Below are positions 43,001 to 52,443 of a stretch of 64,000 bases of DNA, one piece after another. The stretch is taken from NCBI GenBank assembly GCA_029776225.1, contig JAKOTR010000011.1, positions 1 to 64,000 on the forward strand. Direction: 5' to 3'. Both the position numbers and the translations under genes were made by a program. This stretch comes from Acidobacteriota bacterium. GTDB taxonomy: Bacteria > Acidobacteriota > Terriglobia > Bryobacterales > Bryobacteraceae. Each line of letters opens with the position of its first letter. Within the stretch, counting starts at the first letter, position 1. The notes under the pieces are model-generated. The model saw only the letters and a program-made list of their open reading frames with translations, did no database searches and was not told the DNA's origin.

Positions 43001-43555
43001 TCAGCCGAGATTGAGGATTTCCCGCGCCGTGCCCGGGCGTTTTGCAATCTTTTCCTGCAACAGCATCAAGGCGTATATGAGCTGCTCGGGACGCGGCGGG
43101 CAACCCGGCACGTACACGTCGACGGGAATCACCTGATTCACAGGGATGAGGGCGTAGTTGTTGAACACGCCGGTAGAGGTCGCGCAGGCGCCCATCGAGA
43201 TCACCCACTTGGGCTCGGGCATCTGCTGGTAGAGGTGGCGGATGACCGGCGCCATCTTGTTCGAGACGCGGCCGGCGATGATCATCAGGTCCGACTGCCG
43301 CGGCGACCCGCGGAACACCTCGGCGCCAAACCGCGCGACGTCGAACCGGGAGGCGCTCATCGACATCATTTCGATGGCGCAGCAGGCCAGTCCGAACGTC
43401 ATCGGCCAGATGGAATTCTTGCGCGCCCAGTTGACGGCTCGATCCAGTTTGGTGGTGATGACGGCGTCGCCGAGATGGCTGTAGTCGTCCTCGTCGATAC
43501 GGGCGAAAAGGCCGGCCTCAGCCGCCGGCGTCCGGGCCGGGTTGTCCTGCTCCAT
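43001..43555 (-). CDS. nuoB: NADH-quinone oxidoreductase subunit B
   Basis: 184 residues from the ATG with GGGAGA at good distance. It holds the N2 iron-sulfur cluster of complex I: tandem Cys in [17 protein letters not shown], then Cys in MGACATSTG and PGCPPRPEQ. It sits at the quinone-reducing junction of the peripheral arm, cytoplasmic face. The usual neighbours nuoA and nuoC are absent on both sides, so this is an isolated nuoB, either the genome's only copy in a split operon or an extra one. Confidence 0.93.
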   Translation of the reverse strand: MEQDNPARTPAAEAGLFARIDEDDYSHLGDAVITTKLDRAVNWARKNSIWPMTFGLACCAIEMMSMSASRFDVARFGAEVFRGSPRQSDLMIIAGRVSNKMAPVIRHLYQQMPEPKWVISMGACATSTGVFNNYALIPVNQVIPVDVYVPGCPPRPEQLIYALMLLQEKIAKRPGTAREILNLG

Positions 43556-43626
43556 ACGAAGCATTCTCCCATGGAAAGGCGGTGTTGCGGGATGCGGTTG
43601 CTAGAATCGAAAGAGACGCCGGCCTG

Positions 43627-45888
43627 ATGAATATCACTTTTGCACCCTCTGAGAGCTATGAACAGGCGCTGGACCGCGCTGCCCAAATGTGGGGGATCGA
43701 ACCGGAGTACGGCGACACCTGGGGCCACCTCCACACGACCACGCCGGAAACCAAGAAAGGTATTCTCAAGGCGTTGGGAGTGCCCGTAGACAGCCGCGAA
43801 GAGCTGGATCGGGCCATCGAGAACCGGCTGTGGAAGGAATGGAGCCGCCTGCTTCCGCCGGTGCTCGTGCGGGGTGAAACCGACAGATCGCTGTGGATCA
43901 ACATCCCGGAGGAGCTGGAAGGGCTGACCGCGCAGCTTGAGATCCGCTGGGAGGGGGGCCAGGCCGAACGGAGCACCATTTCCCTGGCCGATCTGAACAC
44001 CATCGGCCGGAGCGAGCTTCGCGGCGTGCGCTTCGTCCGCAAGGAAGCGCCACTTCAGCCGAATGCGCCGCTCGGCTACCACGAGGTGGAGGTGACCATA
44101 CGCCCGCCGGATGCCGAACCGCGCTCGGCCGTCATGCGGCTGATCCTGTGCCCCGACCGCGCTTACGTGCCGCCGGCGGTCCGCGACGGCGCCCGCACGG
44201 CGGGGTTGGCTATCGCGCTTTACGGGCTGCGGTCGAAGAGGAACTGGGGGTGCGGCGATTTTACCGATCTGGAAAACATCATCGACTGGCTGGCCGGCGA
44301 GGTGGGCGCGGCATATATCGGTTTGAATCCGCTGCACGCAATTGCCAACCGGCAGCCGTTCAACATCAGCCCTTATCTGCCGAGCTCCAGCTTTTTCAAG
44401 AATCCGATTTACCTGGACGTGGAGCGCGTGGAGGATTTCCGGAATTCCCCCCGCGCGCGGGCGTTCTTTTCCAGGCCCGAGGTGCAGGCGGAGATCGAGG
44501 CCCTGCGGTCGGCCGAATTTGTCGAGTATGAGCGCGTTTGGGCATTGAAAACGCGCGGGCTCAAGCTCGCGTTCCTGCATTTCCTGCCGGAGTACAGGCG
44601 GAACTCCCCCCGCGCAGCCGAGTTCCGGGACTTCATAGAACGCGAAGGCGAGATGCTTGACCGCTTCGCTACCTGGTGCGCGCTGGATGAATGGATCCAC
44701 CGGCGGAACCCGAATGTCTGGGTGTGGCCGGACTGGCCCGAGGAGTTCCGCAATCCGGATTCCACCGCCACCCGCCGGTTTCGCGGCCGCTACTGGCGTT
44801 CCGTCCTCTATCACAAGTACGTGCAGTGGCAGATCGACCTGCAACTGGAATCGGCACAGGCACATGCGCGCAACAAGGGACTTTCCATTGGCCTCTATCA
44901 CGACCTCGCCCTCGCCACGGATCGCTGCGGCGCCGACTTCTGGGCCTACCGGCCGTTTTACGTTTCCGGCTGCCGCGTCGGCGCTCCCCCGGACAACTTT
45001 TCGCCAAAGGGGCAGGACTGGTCGTTTCCCCCGCCCAACAGCGAGCACCATCGCGAGACCGGCTATCGCCTCTTCGCCGAATCTATCCGGCGAAACTGCC
45101 GCCACGGCGGAGCGCTGCGAATCGACCACGCGATGCGGTTTTTCCGGCTTTACTGGATTCCGGAAGGCATGGACCCGGCCGGCGGCGCTTACGTCCGCGA
45201 CCGCTTCGAGGAGCTGCTGCACATCGTCGCGCTGGAAAGCGTGCGGCAGCGCGTGGCCATCGTCGGCGAGGATCTGGGCACGGTGACGCCGGACATTCGC
45301 CGCGCGCTAGAGCGATTCGGGGTATACGGCTACAAGGTTCCCTACTTCGAAAAGGATGGGCACGGCCGGTTCAAGCTCCCCTGGGACTACCCCGCGCAGG
45401 CGATGGTGACCTCAGCAACTCACGATCTGCCCACGCTCGCCGGATTCTGGAAGGCGCGCGACATCGAGGCGCGCCACAACGCCGGTCTGCTGCTCGATGA
45501 AGCCAACTATCACCATCAGCTCGCGGAACGGGCGTCTGAAAAGCAGAAGCTCTTGGATGCTTTATTCGCGGCGGGGCTGCTCCCGGATTCTTTCCCTCGC
45601 GACGCGGCTCACGTGCCCGAACTGACGGGCGAACTTCACAATGCGCTGGTCGGCTGGCTGGCGCTGGCGCCCTCCGCGTTCATGACTCTCAACCAGGAAG
45701 ACCTGACCAAAGAGACCGAACAGCAGAACCTGCCGGCCACCGTTTCGGAGTATCCCAACTGGCGCCGCAAGATGATCTACACGCTTGAGGAACTGGGCAC
45801 GAACCCCGCCGTGCGTGATTTTGTGCGCATGTTCCGCAGTTGGCTGGAACGGACCGGCCGCGTGAGCCTTCCTCTGGCGGCGGATTAA
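43627..45888 (+). CDS. malQ: 4-alpha-glucanotransferase (amylomaltase, GH77)
   Basis: 753 residues, the size of the long MalQ type with an N-terminal beta domain (about 1-170). GH77 barrel motifs: LYGLRSKRNWGCGDFTDLEN, IGLNPLHAI, the nucleophile Asp in ALRIDHAMRFFRLYWIP, acid/base Glu in AIVGEDLGTVTPD, and ATHDLPTLAGFW. It rearranges alpha-1,4-glucans and releases glucose from maltodextrins in the cytoplasm. The start ATG gives MNITFAPSESYEQAL; the frame is open 15 codons earlier. It is divergent from nuoB by 71 bp. Confidence 0.93.
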   Translation: MNITFAPSESYEQALDRAAQMWGIEPEYGDTWGHLHTTTPETKKGILKALGVPVDSREELDRAIENRLWKEWSRLLPPVLVRGETDRSLWINIPEELEGLTAQLEIRWEGGQAERSTISLADLNTIGRSELRGVRFVRKEAPLQPNAPLGYHEVEVTIRPPDAEPRSAVMRLILCPDRAYVPPAVRDGARTAGLAIALYGLRSKRNWGCGDFTDLENIIDWLAGEVGAAYIGLNPLHAIANRQPFNISPYLPSSSFFKNPIYLDVERVEDFRNSPRARAFFSRPEVQAEIEALRSAEFVEYERVWALKTRGLKLAFLHFLPEYRRNSPRAAEFRDFIEREGEMLDRFATWCALDEWIHRRNPNVWVWPDWPEEFRNPDSTATRRFRGRYWRSVLYHKYVQWQIDLQLESAQAHARNKGLSIGLYHDLALATDRCGADFWAYRPFYVSGCRVGAPPDNFSPKGQDWSFPPPNSEHHRETGYRLFAESIRRNCRHGGALRIDHAMRFFRLYWIPEGMDPAGGAYVRDRFEELLHIVALESVRQRVAIVGEDLGTVTPDIRRALERFGVYGYKVPYFEKDGHGRFKLPWDYPAQAMVTSATHDLPTLAGFWKARDIEARHNAGLLLDEANYHHQLAERASEKQKLLDALFAAGLLPDSFPRDAAHVPELTGELHNALVGWLALAPSAFMTLNQEDLTKETEQQNLPATVSEYPNWRRKMIYTLEELGTNPAVRDFVRMFRSWLERTGRVSLPLAAD

Positions 45889-45909
45889 TCGCCGCCGCTC
45901 GATCGCCCG

Positions 45910-46731
45910 CTACCGTTCCACGAGGCTCTTCGGAGGCACCACCGACTTCGCGATCGCCGGGGTTTCCTCCTCCTGCTCCGGCAGCGGCTCTGCCGGCGTC
46001 AGGTAGTATTTCGTGAGGCCTTCCTTAAGGATCTCCATGGCGGTCTCGGGATCGTCCGCGAACTGGAAGAGCTGGAGATCCTCGGGCGAGATCGTCCCGA
46101 ACCGCGCCAGCGCTTCAAAGTTGATTACCTGCTTCCAGTACTCGCTCCCATAGAGGACGATTACGATTTTCTTCGCCAGCTTCCGTGTTTGCGCGAGCGT
46201 CAGTATCTCCATCAGCTCGTCCAGGGTTCCGAACCCGCCGGGAAAGACCACCAGGGCTTTCGCCAGGTACGCGAACCAGAACTTCCGCATGAAGAAGTAG
46301 TGGAATTCAAAGCAGAGCTCGGGCGAGATGTACGGGTTGGGAAACTGCTCGAACGGCAACCCGATGTTCAGCCCCACGGTCTTGCCGCCCGCGTCTCGGG
46401 CGCCGCGGTTGGCCGCTTCCATAATGCCCGGACCTCCGCCGCTGCACACGACGAACCGCCGGCTCGAGTTTTTCAGGGATTCGCTCCACTCGGTCAGCAT
46501 CCGCGCCAGCGTGCGCGCCTCGTCGTAATAGCGCGCCAGCGGGCCCTTGCCGGGCTCGATCCGCGCCGAACCGAAAAACACTACCGTGTCGCGAATCTTT
46601 TCACGCCGGAAATGCGACAGCGGCTCCAGGTATTCCGAGAGGATTCGCAGCGGACGCGCATCCGCGCTGTCCAGGAACTCCTCGTTCTTATACGCAACTG
46701 TGCAAGTGCCCCACTGACGATGATTAGGCAT
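45910..46731 (-). CDS. LOG family / TIGR00730-type nucleotide-binding protein
   Basis: 273 residues. Rossmann-like fold with SGGGPGIMEAANRGARDAGG and the signature PGGFGTLDELMEILTLAQT, as in LOG (cytokinin-activating phosphoribohydrolase) and PpnN-type nucleosidases that cleave nucleoside monophosphates. The longer N-terminal domain places it with the PpnN/large-LOG group. The ATG overlaps the lpxD stop by 8 bases; ATGs 15 and 33 bases earlier are also possible. Co-transcribed with lpxD, an unexplained but tight pairing. Confidence 0.85.
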   Translation of the reverse strand: MPNHRQWGTCTVAYKNEEFLDSADARPLRILSEYLEPLSHFRREKIRDTVVFFGSARIEPGKGPLARYYDEARTLARMLTEWSESLKNSSRRFVVCSGGGPGIMEAANRGARDAGGKTVGLNIGLPFEQFPNPYISPELCFEFHYFFMRKFWFAYLAKALVVFPGGFGTLDELMEILTLAQTRKLAKKIVIVLYGSEYWKQVINFEALARFGTISPEDLQLFQFADDPETAMEILKEGLTKYYLTPAEPLPEQEEETPAIAKSVVPPKSLVER

Positions 46732-47770
46732 TTTTTCCGGCGCCATCCCCTTTCGTTTTTTCAAGCTCCTCCACTCTCCTTCTGAGTTCCCTGACGGTTT
46801 TCATGAGGTCCGCCAGCTTGGGGAAAGCCGTTACTGCGCGGAGCCACTCCCGTGCATCAAACGCCGGCGATCCCGCTACGGTGCTTCCCGCTTTCACGTC
46901 GCCGCCGATGCCGCTCTGCGCATAGACGACGACGTTGTCGTGGATGGTAAGGTGCCCCGACACCCCCACCTGTCCCGTCAGCACCACGTTGCGGCCCAGC
47001 ACCGAGCTGCCCGCCAGCCCCACCTGGGCGCAAATAATATTGTCCTCCCCCACGACGCAGGCGTGGCCAATCTGGACGAGGTTGTCGATTTTGGCGCCGC
47101 GCTTCACTCTGGTTTCCCCAATCGTCGCGCGATCGACCGCGGAGAGCGACTGAATCTCCACGTCGTCCTCGATCACCGTAATGCCCGATTGCACGATCTT
47201 GTAGTGCGACCCGTCCGGCTTGTGCGCAAAGCCGAATCCGTCGCCACCAATGACCACACCGTTTCCAAGTGTTACGCGGTTGCCGATGCGGCAGAACTCC
47301 CGCACCGTCGCGTGGGAGTGCGCGTAGAAATCGTCGCCGATCTCCACGCCCTCATAGATGACAACGTGCGGATGGAGCACCGCGTTGCGCCCGATCTTCA
47401 CCCTTTCGCCCACCACCGCGAAGGGGCCGATGGAAGCGTTCTCCCCGATTTCCGCCGTCGGCGCTACCGACGCCAGCGGGTGAATCCCCGGGCACGGTCT
47501 CGGAGGCTGGTAGAACATCTCGAGCGCCCGCGCGAAATCCAGGTAAGGATTTTTCGACACGAGGCTCGTGATCGGCAGGTCCTTCACCGGCTCGGCGGCC
47601 AGAATCGCGCCCGCTTTCGTATGCTTCACCTTGTGCGCGTACTTCGGGTTTGCCAGGAATGTTAACTCCGAAGGCCCGGCCTGCTCCATCGGCGCCAGAC
47701 CGGTGATCTCCAGCTCCCCGTTTCCTACCACTTCGCAGCCCAATGCAGCCGCGATTTCGCGCACTTTCAC
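46724..47770 (-). CDS. lpxD: UDP-3-O-acylglucosamine N-acyltransferase
   Basis: 348 residues from a GTG with GGAGG six bases upstream. Third step of lipid A synthesis: transfers a 3-hydroxyacyl chain from ACP to UDP-3-O-acylglucosamine. N-terminal uridine-binding domain (VKVREIAAALGCEVVGNGE), a left-handed beta-helix of hexapeptide repeats (about 100-290), catalytic His in NLVQIGHACVVG, and a C-terminal coiled coil (ELRRRVEELEKTKG). It shows the organism makes lipopolysaccharide. Confidence 0.93.
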   Translation of the reverse strand: MKVREIAAALGCEVVGNGELEITGLAPMEQAGPSELTFLANPKYAHKVKHTKAGAILAAEPVKDLPITSLVSKNPYLDFARALEMFYQPPRPCPGIHPLASVAPTAEIGENASIGPFAVVGERVKIGRNAVLHPHVVIYEGVEIGDDFYAHSHATVREFCRIGNRVTLGNGVVIGGDGFGFAHKPDGSHYKIVQSGITVIEDDVEIQSLSAVDRATIGETRVKRGAKIDNLVQIGHACVVGEDNIICAQVGLAGSSVLGRNVVLTGQVGVSGHLTIHDNVVVYAQSGIGGDVKAGSTVAGSPAFDAREWLRAVTAFPKLADLMKTVRELRRRVEELEKTKGDGAGKNA

Positions 47771-47824
47771 GTTGTCCTCCCGCCGGAAATTTAAGCCCGG
47801 CACCTTCCAGGGTACACTTGGATT

Positions 47825-50680
47825 ATGGTCCGCGCCACGACGGTGGCCATGGTTGTGCTCGTATGCACGGAATGCCTGGTACTGGCGGCGCAGAACGAGC
47901 CCAAAGCCACGCAGACACCCGCCCGCCGCGGCGTTTCGCCGCCTTCCATGTCGGAGCTGGACAAGGCCGTCGAGGAGTTTAAACAGGTCACCCGCGAGCT
48001 TGGCCTGCGCCCCGACAGCCCAAGGCGAAAGGGCCGCAACGGCGGACGGCGGCCGGTCTGGCACGGGCGCATTTTTGAGAATTTCCGCAACGATTTTCTC
48101 GACGCCCTTCCCCACGAAGCCCGCCAGCGCGGCGCTGAGAAATCAACCCTCAGGCGCAACCAGTTCGGCCTCAACATCGCGGGTCCCGTCCTCATCCCGC
48201 GCATTTACAACGGCACGCGGAGCACCTATTTTTCCCTGTCGTACGAAGGGGTGCGCGAAAAGATCTCCCGCTCCTATCTCAGGACCATCCCGACGCTGCC
48301 CGAGCGCATTGGCGATTGGTCCGCTACCGTCGATGCCGCCGGCAACCCGCTTCCGATCTACGATCCGCTCACCACGCGCCCGAACCCGGACTTCGACCCC
48401 GCGCAGCCCGTCTCCACCGAAAATCTGGAATATCTCCGCGACCCTTTTCCGGAGAATCGCATTCCCTCCGCCCGCATAGACCCGGTTGCCCAAGAAGCGC
48501 TGGAGTTCTATCCCGCGCCCAACACGAATGTCGGGCCGTTTTTCCGCAATAACTATTTCATCCACTCGCCGGAAACCAACATCGCCAACGGGATGATCGC
48601 CAACGTGGACCACACGCTCCGGGAGCGGCACCGGCTCAGCCTCGGCCTCTCGTTCTCCAACGGCTTCCTCGGAGCGGCCAAATTTTTCCCGAATGCCGCC
48701 AACCCCGGATCGTCCGACCGCAACTTCCATAGCCGCCGCGGCTCGCTGGAATACGTCTTCACCGCTTCCGCCCGCACTGTGAATACCTTCACCTTCGAAG
48801 CCTCCACCAGCGGCACGCGGAACAGCTCCGAGGACGACACGGACTATCCAACGCTCCTCGGGTTAACCGGCTCGCCCGGCAAGGAATTTCCTATCCTGAG
48901 TCTGGGGCCTTATCTGTCCATGGGGCGCTACAACCCCACTTCGAAGGACGTCCGCAACTCCTTCGTGTGGACCAATGCTTTTTCCACCCGCCGTGGAAAG
49001 CACGGTTTTCGCGCCGTTGCGCAATACACCGCCGGACAGGTGCATACCTACTGGCCCGGCAGTCCCTCCGGCAGCTTTTCTTTCGCTGCCGGTCTCACCA
49101 GCCTGCCGGGTATCGTAAACACCGGCCACGCCTTTGCTTCCTTCCTGCTTGGCCTTTCCCATTTTGCCGACCTCAGCGTCGTGCGTTCGCCTTCTTACTT
49201 CAGAACCGGTTCCGCTCTTCTGTCGCTCCGCCATTCCTACGAAGCCTCCAAGGGACTGAACTTCTCGGTGGGGCTGAACATCCAGAACAGCCGCCCGCGG
49301 ACTGAGAAGTGGAACCGGCAATCCACGGTCGATCTCAGCGTGATCAACCCGGCGAATGACCGCCCCGGCGCGCTGATCGTTGCCGGCAGGGACGGCGTCG
49401 GCGACGCTTTCAAGCCTGCAATCACGAATTTCGCCCCGAGCGCCAGCTTCTCCTGGAATCCGCGCGGCGACACCAAGACCGTTCTCCGCGGCTCTTTTAG
49501 CCGCAGCTACTCCGGCATCCCCGTTTATTTCGGGCAGTGGGGCACACAGGGTTTCAACGGAACGCCGACCTTCATTTCTCCTAACGTGCAGTTGGAGCCT
49601 GCCATCGTCCTCTCCGACGGGCTGCCGCCCGTATCGCAGGCAGGCCCCAACCTCAGCCCTGACGCGGCCAATGACACCATCGCCGACCTCGCTGATAGAA
49701 GCGATCTCGTGCCCGTTTACCAGAGCGCCTCGCTTTCGCTCGAGCGCGAGGCGCCCGGCAACGTCGTGGTCACCATCGGCGCCTCATACGCTGGCGGGCG
49801 CAACCTTTACGTCAGTAACGGCGCGGCCAACCCGAACGCCTTGCCGCTCGAAGCCCTTCAGTACCGCGACCTGCTCAACGACGAACAGTTCAACCGCTCC
49901 CTGCGTCCCTTTCCCCAATACAAGGGTTTCGATCTCTTCAGTTCCTGGCCGCGCGGCCGCTACAAACGCGATGCCGGGTTCCTTCGGATTGAGAAGCGCG
50001 CCTCCGCCGGCCTCAGCCTCAGCATGTATTACGAGTTCGCCAAGCAGATGGACGATTACTCGGGACCCGGAACCCAGGACTACTTCAACAGCAAGAACGA
50101 GTGGTCGCTGACCGCCGGCCACAGACCCCACCGGTTTTCGCTCAGCTACATGTACGAGCTGCCCTTCGGCTCGGGCAAGCCCTTGCTCGCGTTTAACGAC
50201 TGGCGACGCCACCTCGTGAACGGCTGGTCCATCAGCGGCCTCACTACTTTCTACAGCGGCGATCCGCTGGCCCTTCGTCCGATGTTCAATAACACCGGCG
50301 GAGTGATCTCCAGTTTGCGGGTCAACGCGGTTCCGGGCGTCGATCCCCACGTCGCGAAGCCATCGCCGGAACTCTGGTTCAATCCCGCAGCTTTCGATCA
50401 GCCGCCCGACTTCACCATGGGGACGGTCTCCCGCACCCATCCCTCGCTCACCAATCCGAGCAGCCAGAACCACGACCTCTCGCTGGTCAAGCGGTTTGCG
50501 CTCGCCGCCGACCGCGCCGTCGAGTTCAGCGCCGTCGGCCTCAACTTCATCAATCATGCCAACTGGAGCAATCCCGACCCCGTCATCGGCCCCGCCTCCG
50601 CTCCCAATGTGAACGCCGGGAAGATCATCGGCTCTTATGGCGGGCGTATCATTCAATTAGGATTGAGGTACACGTTTTGA
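47825..50680 (+). CDS. Oar/TonB-dependent-receptor-type barrel lacking CarboxypepD and plug domains
   Basis: 951 residues. Signal peptide, a charged linker (about 25-75), then FENFRNDFLDALPHEARQ and LRRNQFGLNIAGPVLIP, which in typical acidobacterial TonB-dependent receptors begin the barrel after a carboxypeptidase-regulatory domain and a plug. Here both upstream domains are missing. The barrel continues to a C-terminal aromatic strand (QLGLRYTF). No TonB box is seen. It may be an open or differently plugged channel. A TTGA overlap links it to a VWFA-related gene. Confidence 0.82.
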   Translation: MVRATTVAMVVLVCTECLVLAAQNEPKATQTPARRGVSPPSMSELDKAVEEFKQVTRELGLRPDSPRRKGRNGGRRPVWHGRIFENFRNDFLDALPHEARQRGAEKSTLRRNQFGLNIAGPVLIPRIYNGTRSTYFSLSYEGVREKISRSYLRTIPTLPERIGDWSATVDAAGNPLPIYDPLTTRPNPDFDPAQPVSTENLEYLRDPFPENRIPSARIDPVAQEALEFYPAPNTNVGPFFRNNYFIHSPETNIANGMIANVDHTLRERHRLSLGLSFSNGFLGAAKFFPNAANPGSSDRNFHSRRGSLEYVFTASARTVNTFTFEASTSGTRNSSEDDTDYPTLLGLTGSPGKEFPILSLGPYLSMGRYNPTSKDVRNSFVWTNAFSTRRGKHGFRAVAQYTAGQVHTYWPGSPSGSFSFAAGLTSLPGIVNTGHAFASFLLGLSHFADLSVVRSPSYFRTGSALLSLRHSYEASKGLNFSVGLNIQNSRPRTEKWNRQSTVDLSVINPANDRPGALIVAGRDGVGDAFKPAITNFAPSASFSWNPRGDTKTVLRGSFSRSYSGIPVYFGQWGTQGFNGTPTFISPNVQLEPAIVLSDGLPPVSQAGPNLSPDAANDTIADLADRSDLVPVYQSASLSLEREAPGNVVVTIGASYAGGRNLYVSNGAANPNALPLEALQYRDLLNDEQFNRSLRPFPQYKGFDLFSSWPRGRYKRDAGFLRIEKRASAGLSLSMYYEFAKQMDDYSGPGTQDYFNSKNEWSLTAGHRPHRFSLSYMYELPFGSGKPLLAFNDWRRHLVNGWSISGLTTFYSGDPLALRPMFNNTGGVISSLRVNAVPGVDPHVAKPSPELWFNPAAFDQPPDFTMGTVSRTHPSLTNPSSQNHDLSLVKRFALAADRAVEFSAVGLNFINHANWSNPDPVIGPASAPNVNAGKIIGSYGGRIIQLGLRYTF

Positions 50681-51606
50681 CGGCGCTCGTGCTCCTGTTG
50701 CTGCTCTCTATTCCTCTGGGGGCTTCGCCGCCGCAGCAGCGCCAGCATGTTCTCCGTGTGCCTGTGTGGATCGATCCGGGGGACGCGGATGCCGCGGCCG
50801 CGACGGCCAAGGACTTCAGCGCCAAGGTGGATGGCGCCGCCGCCCCCGTGCTCGCCGCCCGCGGGCCTGACGACGGGCTCGTCATCCTTCTCGTCTTAGA
50901 CTGGACCGACGACTTCGCCCTCGCCGATAGCGCCCGCGAAGCGCTCATCGCTGAGATCGGAAAGCTGCCTGACAATGCCCGCGTCGCGCTGCTGCGTTCG
51001 CAGGACGGCCTCCAGGTCCTGTTGGACCCTACCGGCGACCGCGCCGCGCTCGCCGAAGCCATTCGAGCAGTCCCCGTCAGCGGAAAGGCCGGCTTTCTCG
51101 ACACCGTCGAGGTAGCCGCCCGCGTGGCCGATTCCATTCTTGCCAAAGCCGCAGTCCGGGTCGGCCTCATTTACGTTACCGACAGCAACATTTACAACTA
51201 CCGCGAGGACTTCGCTAACCCCGTCATCAACTCGAGCGATCCCGGCGATATGAGCCGCCGCTTTCCCGAAGGTTTGGTCCGCGAAAAGATCACCAAGCTG
51301 CAGGACAAGCTGGCGGCCTTTGAAACGCCGCTGTTTATCGTTCACCTGGCCTATCGCAACGACCGCCTGAACGAAGCGTACCAGGGCGGCATCAAGCAGC
51401 TCGCGGAGCTGAGCGGCGGCACGGGCGCCTTCTGCCGCTCCCGTGCTGAAATACCCAATGCGATAGCCGGAGCATTCCGCTCGATCGCTTCCCATTACAG
51501 CGTGGTCCTGCGCGTGCCCGAGCGGCAATCGAAAATCTTGCAGGTCGAGCTGGCCAACCAGGACCGCCGCTTGACTTACAGAAACCGCTTCGTAATCGAA
51601 AAGTGA
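50677..51606 (+). CDS. VWFA-related domain protein, secreted
   Basis: 309 residues with a signal peptide (ALVLLLLLSIPLGASP). A von Willebrand A-type fold: VILLVLDWTDDF takes the place of the DxSxS metal motif (so the MIDAS site is degenerate), followed by ARVALLRSQDG and GLIYVTDSN strands and the C-terminal HYSVVLRVPERQSK typical of the acidobacterial VWFA-related family. Probably an extracytoplasmic protein-binding module. TTG start overlapping the upstream stop; followed by a coiled-coil gene 11 bp after its own stop. Confidence 0.8.
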   Translation: MTALVLLLLLSIPLGASPPQQRQHVLRVPVWIDPGDADAAAATAKDFSAKVDGAAAPVLAARGPDDGLVILLVLDWTDDFALADSAREALIAEIGKLPDNARVALLRSQDGLQVLLDPTGDRAALAEAIRAVPVSGKAGFLDTVEVAARVADSILAKAAVRVGLIYVTDSNIYNYREDFANPVINSSDPGDMSRRFPEGLVREKITKLQDKLAAFETPLFIVHLAYRNDRLNEAYQGGIKQLAELSGGTGAFCRSRAEIPNAIAGAFRSIASHYSVVLRVPERQSKILQVELANQDRRLTYRNRFVIEK

Positions 51607-51617
51607 TAGGATTCGCC

Positions 51618-52436
51618 ATGTCTAAGTCCCCCCGTGTCCCGCTTTGGCCGGTGCTCCTGGCCGTTTTGGCCGTTTCCGGTGTCGCGGCGTTCATCGCGGC
51701 GCGGTATGTCAGTGAAACTTCCGCGCAGATTGCACGCCTCGAAGAGCTGGAACGCGAGAACCGCCAACTGCGCTCAAATTCCGAGCAGCTCGCACAAGAG
51801 GCCGAGGCCCTGCGCCGCGACCTTGCCGCCCTCGAAGCCGGCTCCGCCCGCGCCGAAACTCCCAGCGAACCCGCAGCACTTTCCAGCCTGGCAGTCGAAC
51901 AAGCCGAGCTGCTATTCCAATTCCGCGATAAGCTCGCCAGCGCGAATGCCGCCATCGCCGGCCTCCAGGACCGCATCCACGAACTCGAAACCGCCATGCA
52001 GCGCGCCGCGGAGGAGAATCAGCGCCTTGCCGCCTCGGAGGCGGATCTTAAACAGCGAATCGCCAGTTCAAACCGTGTGTTGAGCGCCATCAAAGACGAG
52101 CTTCAGGGAAAGGAGCAGCGGCTCGCACAACTTGAGGCCGCCAACAAGACCATCCGCGAGGAGAACCGCGCGAACGCTGCCCGGCTCAACCAGATTTCTA
52201 CCCTGGTGCGCGAGCTCGAGGAGATCAACCGCCGGCGCGAGAGCTATCTGACCGCCATGCTCCGGCGGTACAAAGACATTACCGAGCAGTACCACGCCCT
52301 CTCGGGCCACCTCGACAATCCTCCCCCCGGCATCGCCCGCATCCAGGAAAGCATCGCCATGGCCGAGGAGGATATGCGCCAGCTCGCCAACCTCAACGCC
52401 CAGGCTGCCCGCATCGCCCAGCGAATCGCCAAGTGA
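51618..52436 (+). CDS. Inner-membrane coiled-coil protein
   Basis: 272 residues. One transmembrane helix (PLWPVLLAVLAVSGVAAFIAA) near the N-terminus, then almost continuous heptad coiled coil (about 35-230, ARLEELERENRQLRSNSEQL and similar), ending in a helical cap. The long coil should reach into the periplasm. No recognised family. The ATG is preferred over an overlapping GTG 15 bases earlier. It is the last gene of the barrel-VWFA operon, and so may tether those parts to the inner membrane. Confidence 0.7.
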   Translation: MSKSPRVPLWPVLLAVLAVSGVAAFIAARYVSETSAQIARLEELERENRQLRSNSEQLAQEAEALRRDLAALEAGSARAETPSEPAALSSLAVEQAELLFQFRDKLASANAAIAGLQDRIHELETAMQRAAEENQRLAASEADLKQRIASSNRVLSAIKDELQGKEQRLAQLEAANKTIREENRANAARLNQISTLVRELEEINRRRESYLTAMLRRYKDITEQYHALSGHLDNPPPGIARIQESIAMAEEDMRQLANLNAQAARIAQRIAK

Positions 52437-52443
52437 GCGCGGG

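Noticed and set aside
43399-45222. 607-codon leftward frame antisense to malQ
   Set aside because: malQ has every GH77 motif, while the antisense frame shows none and overlaps the nuoB start.
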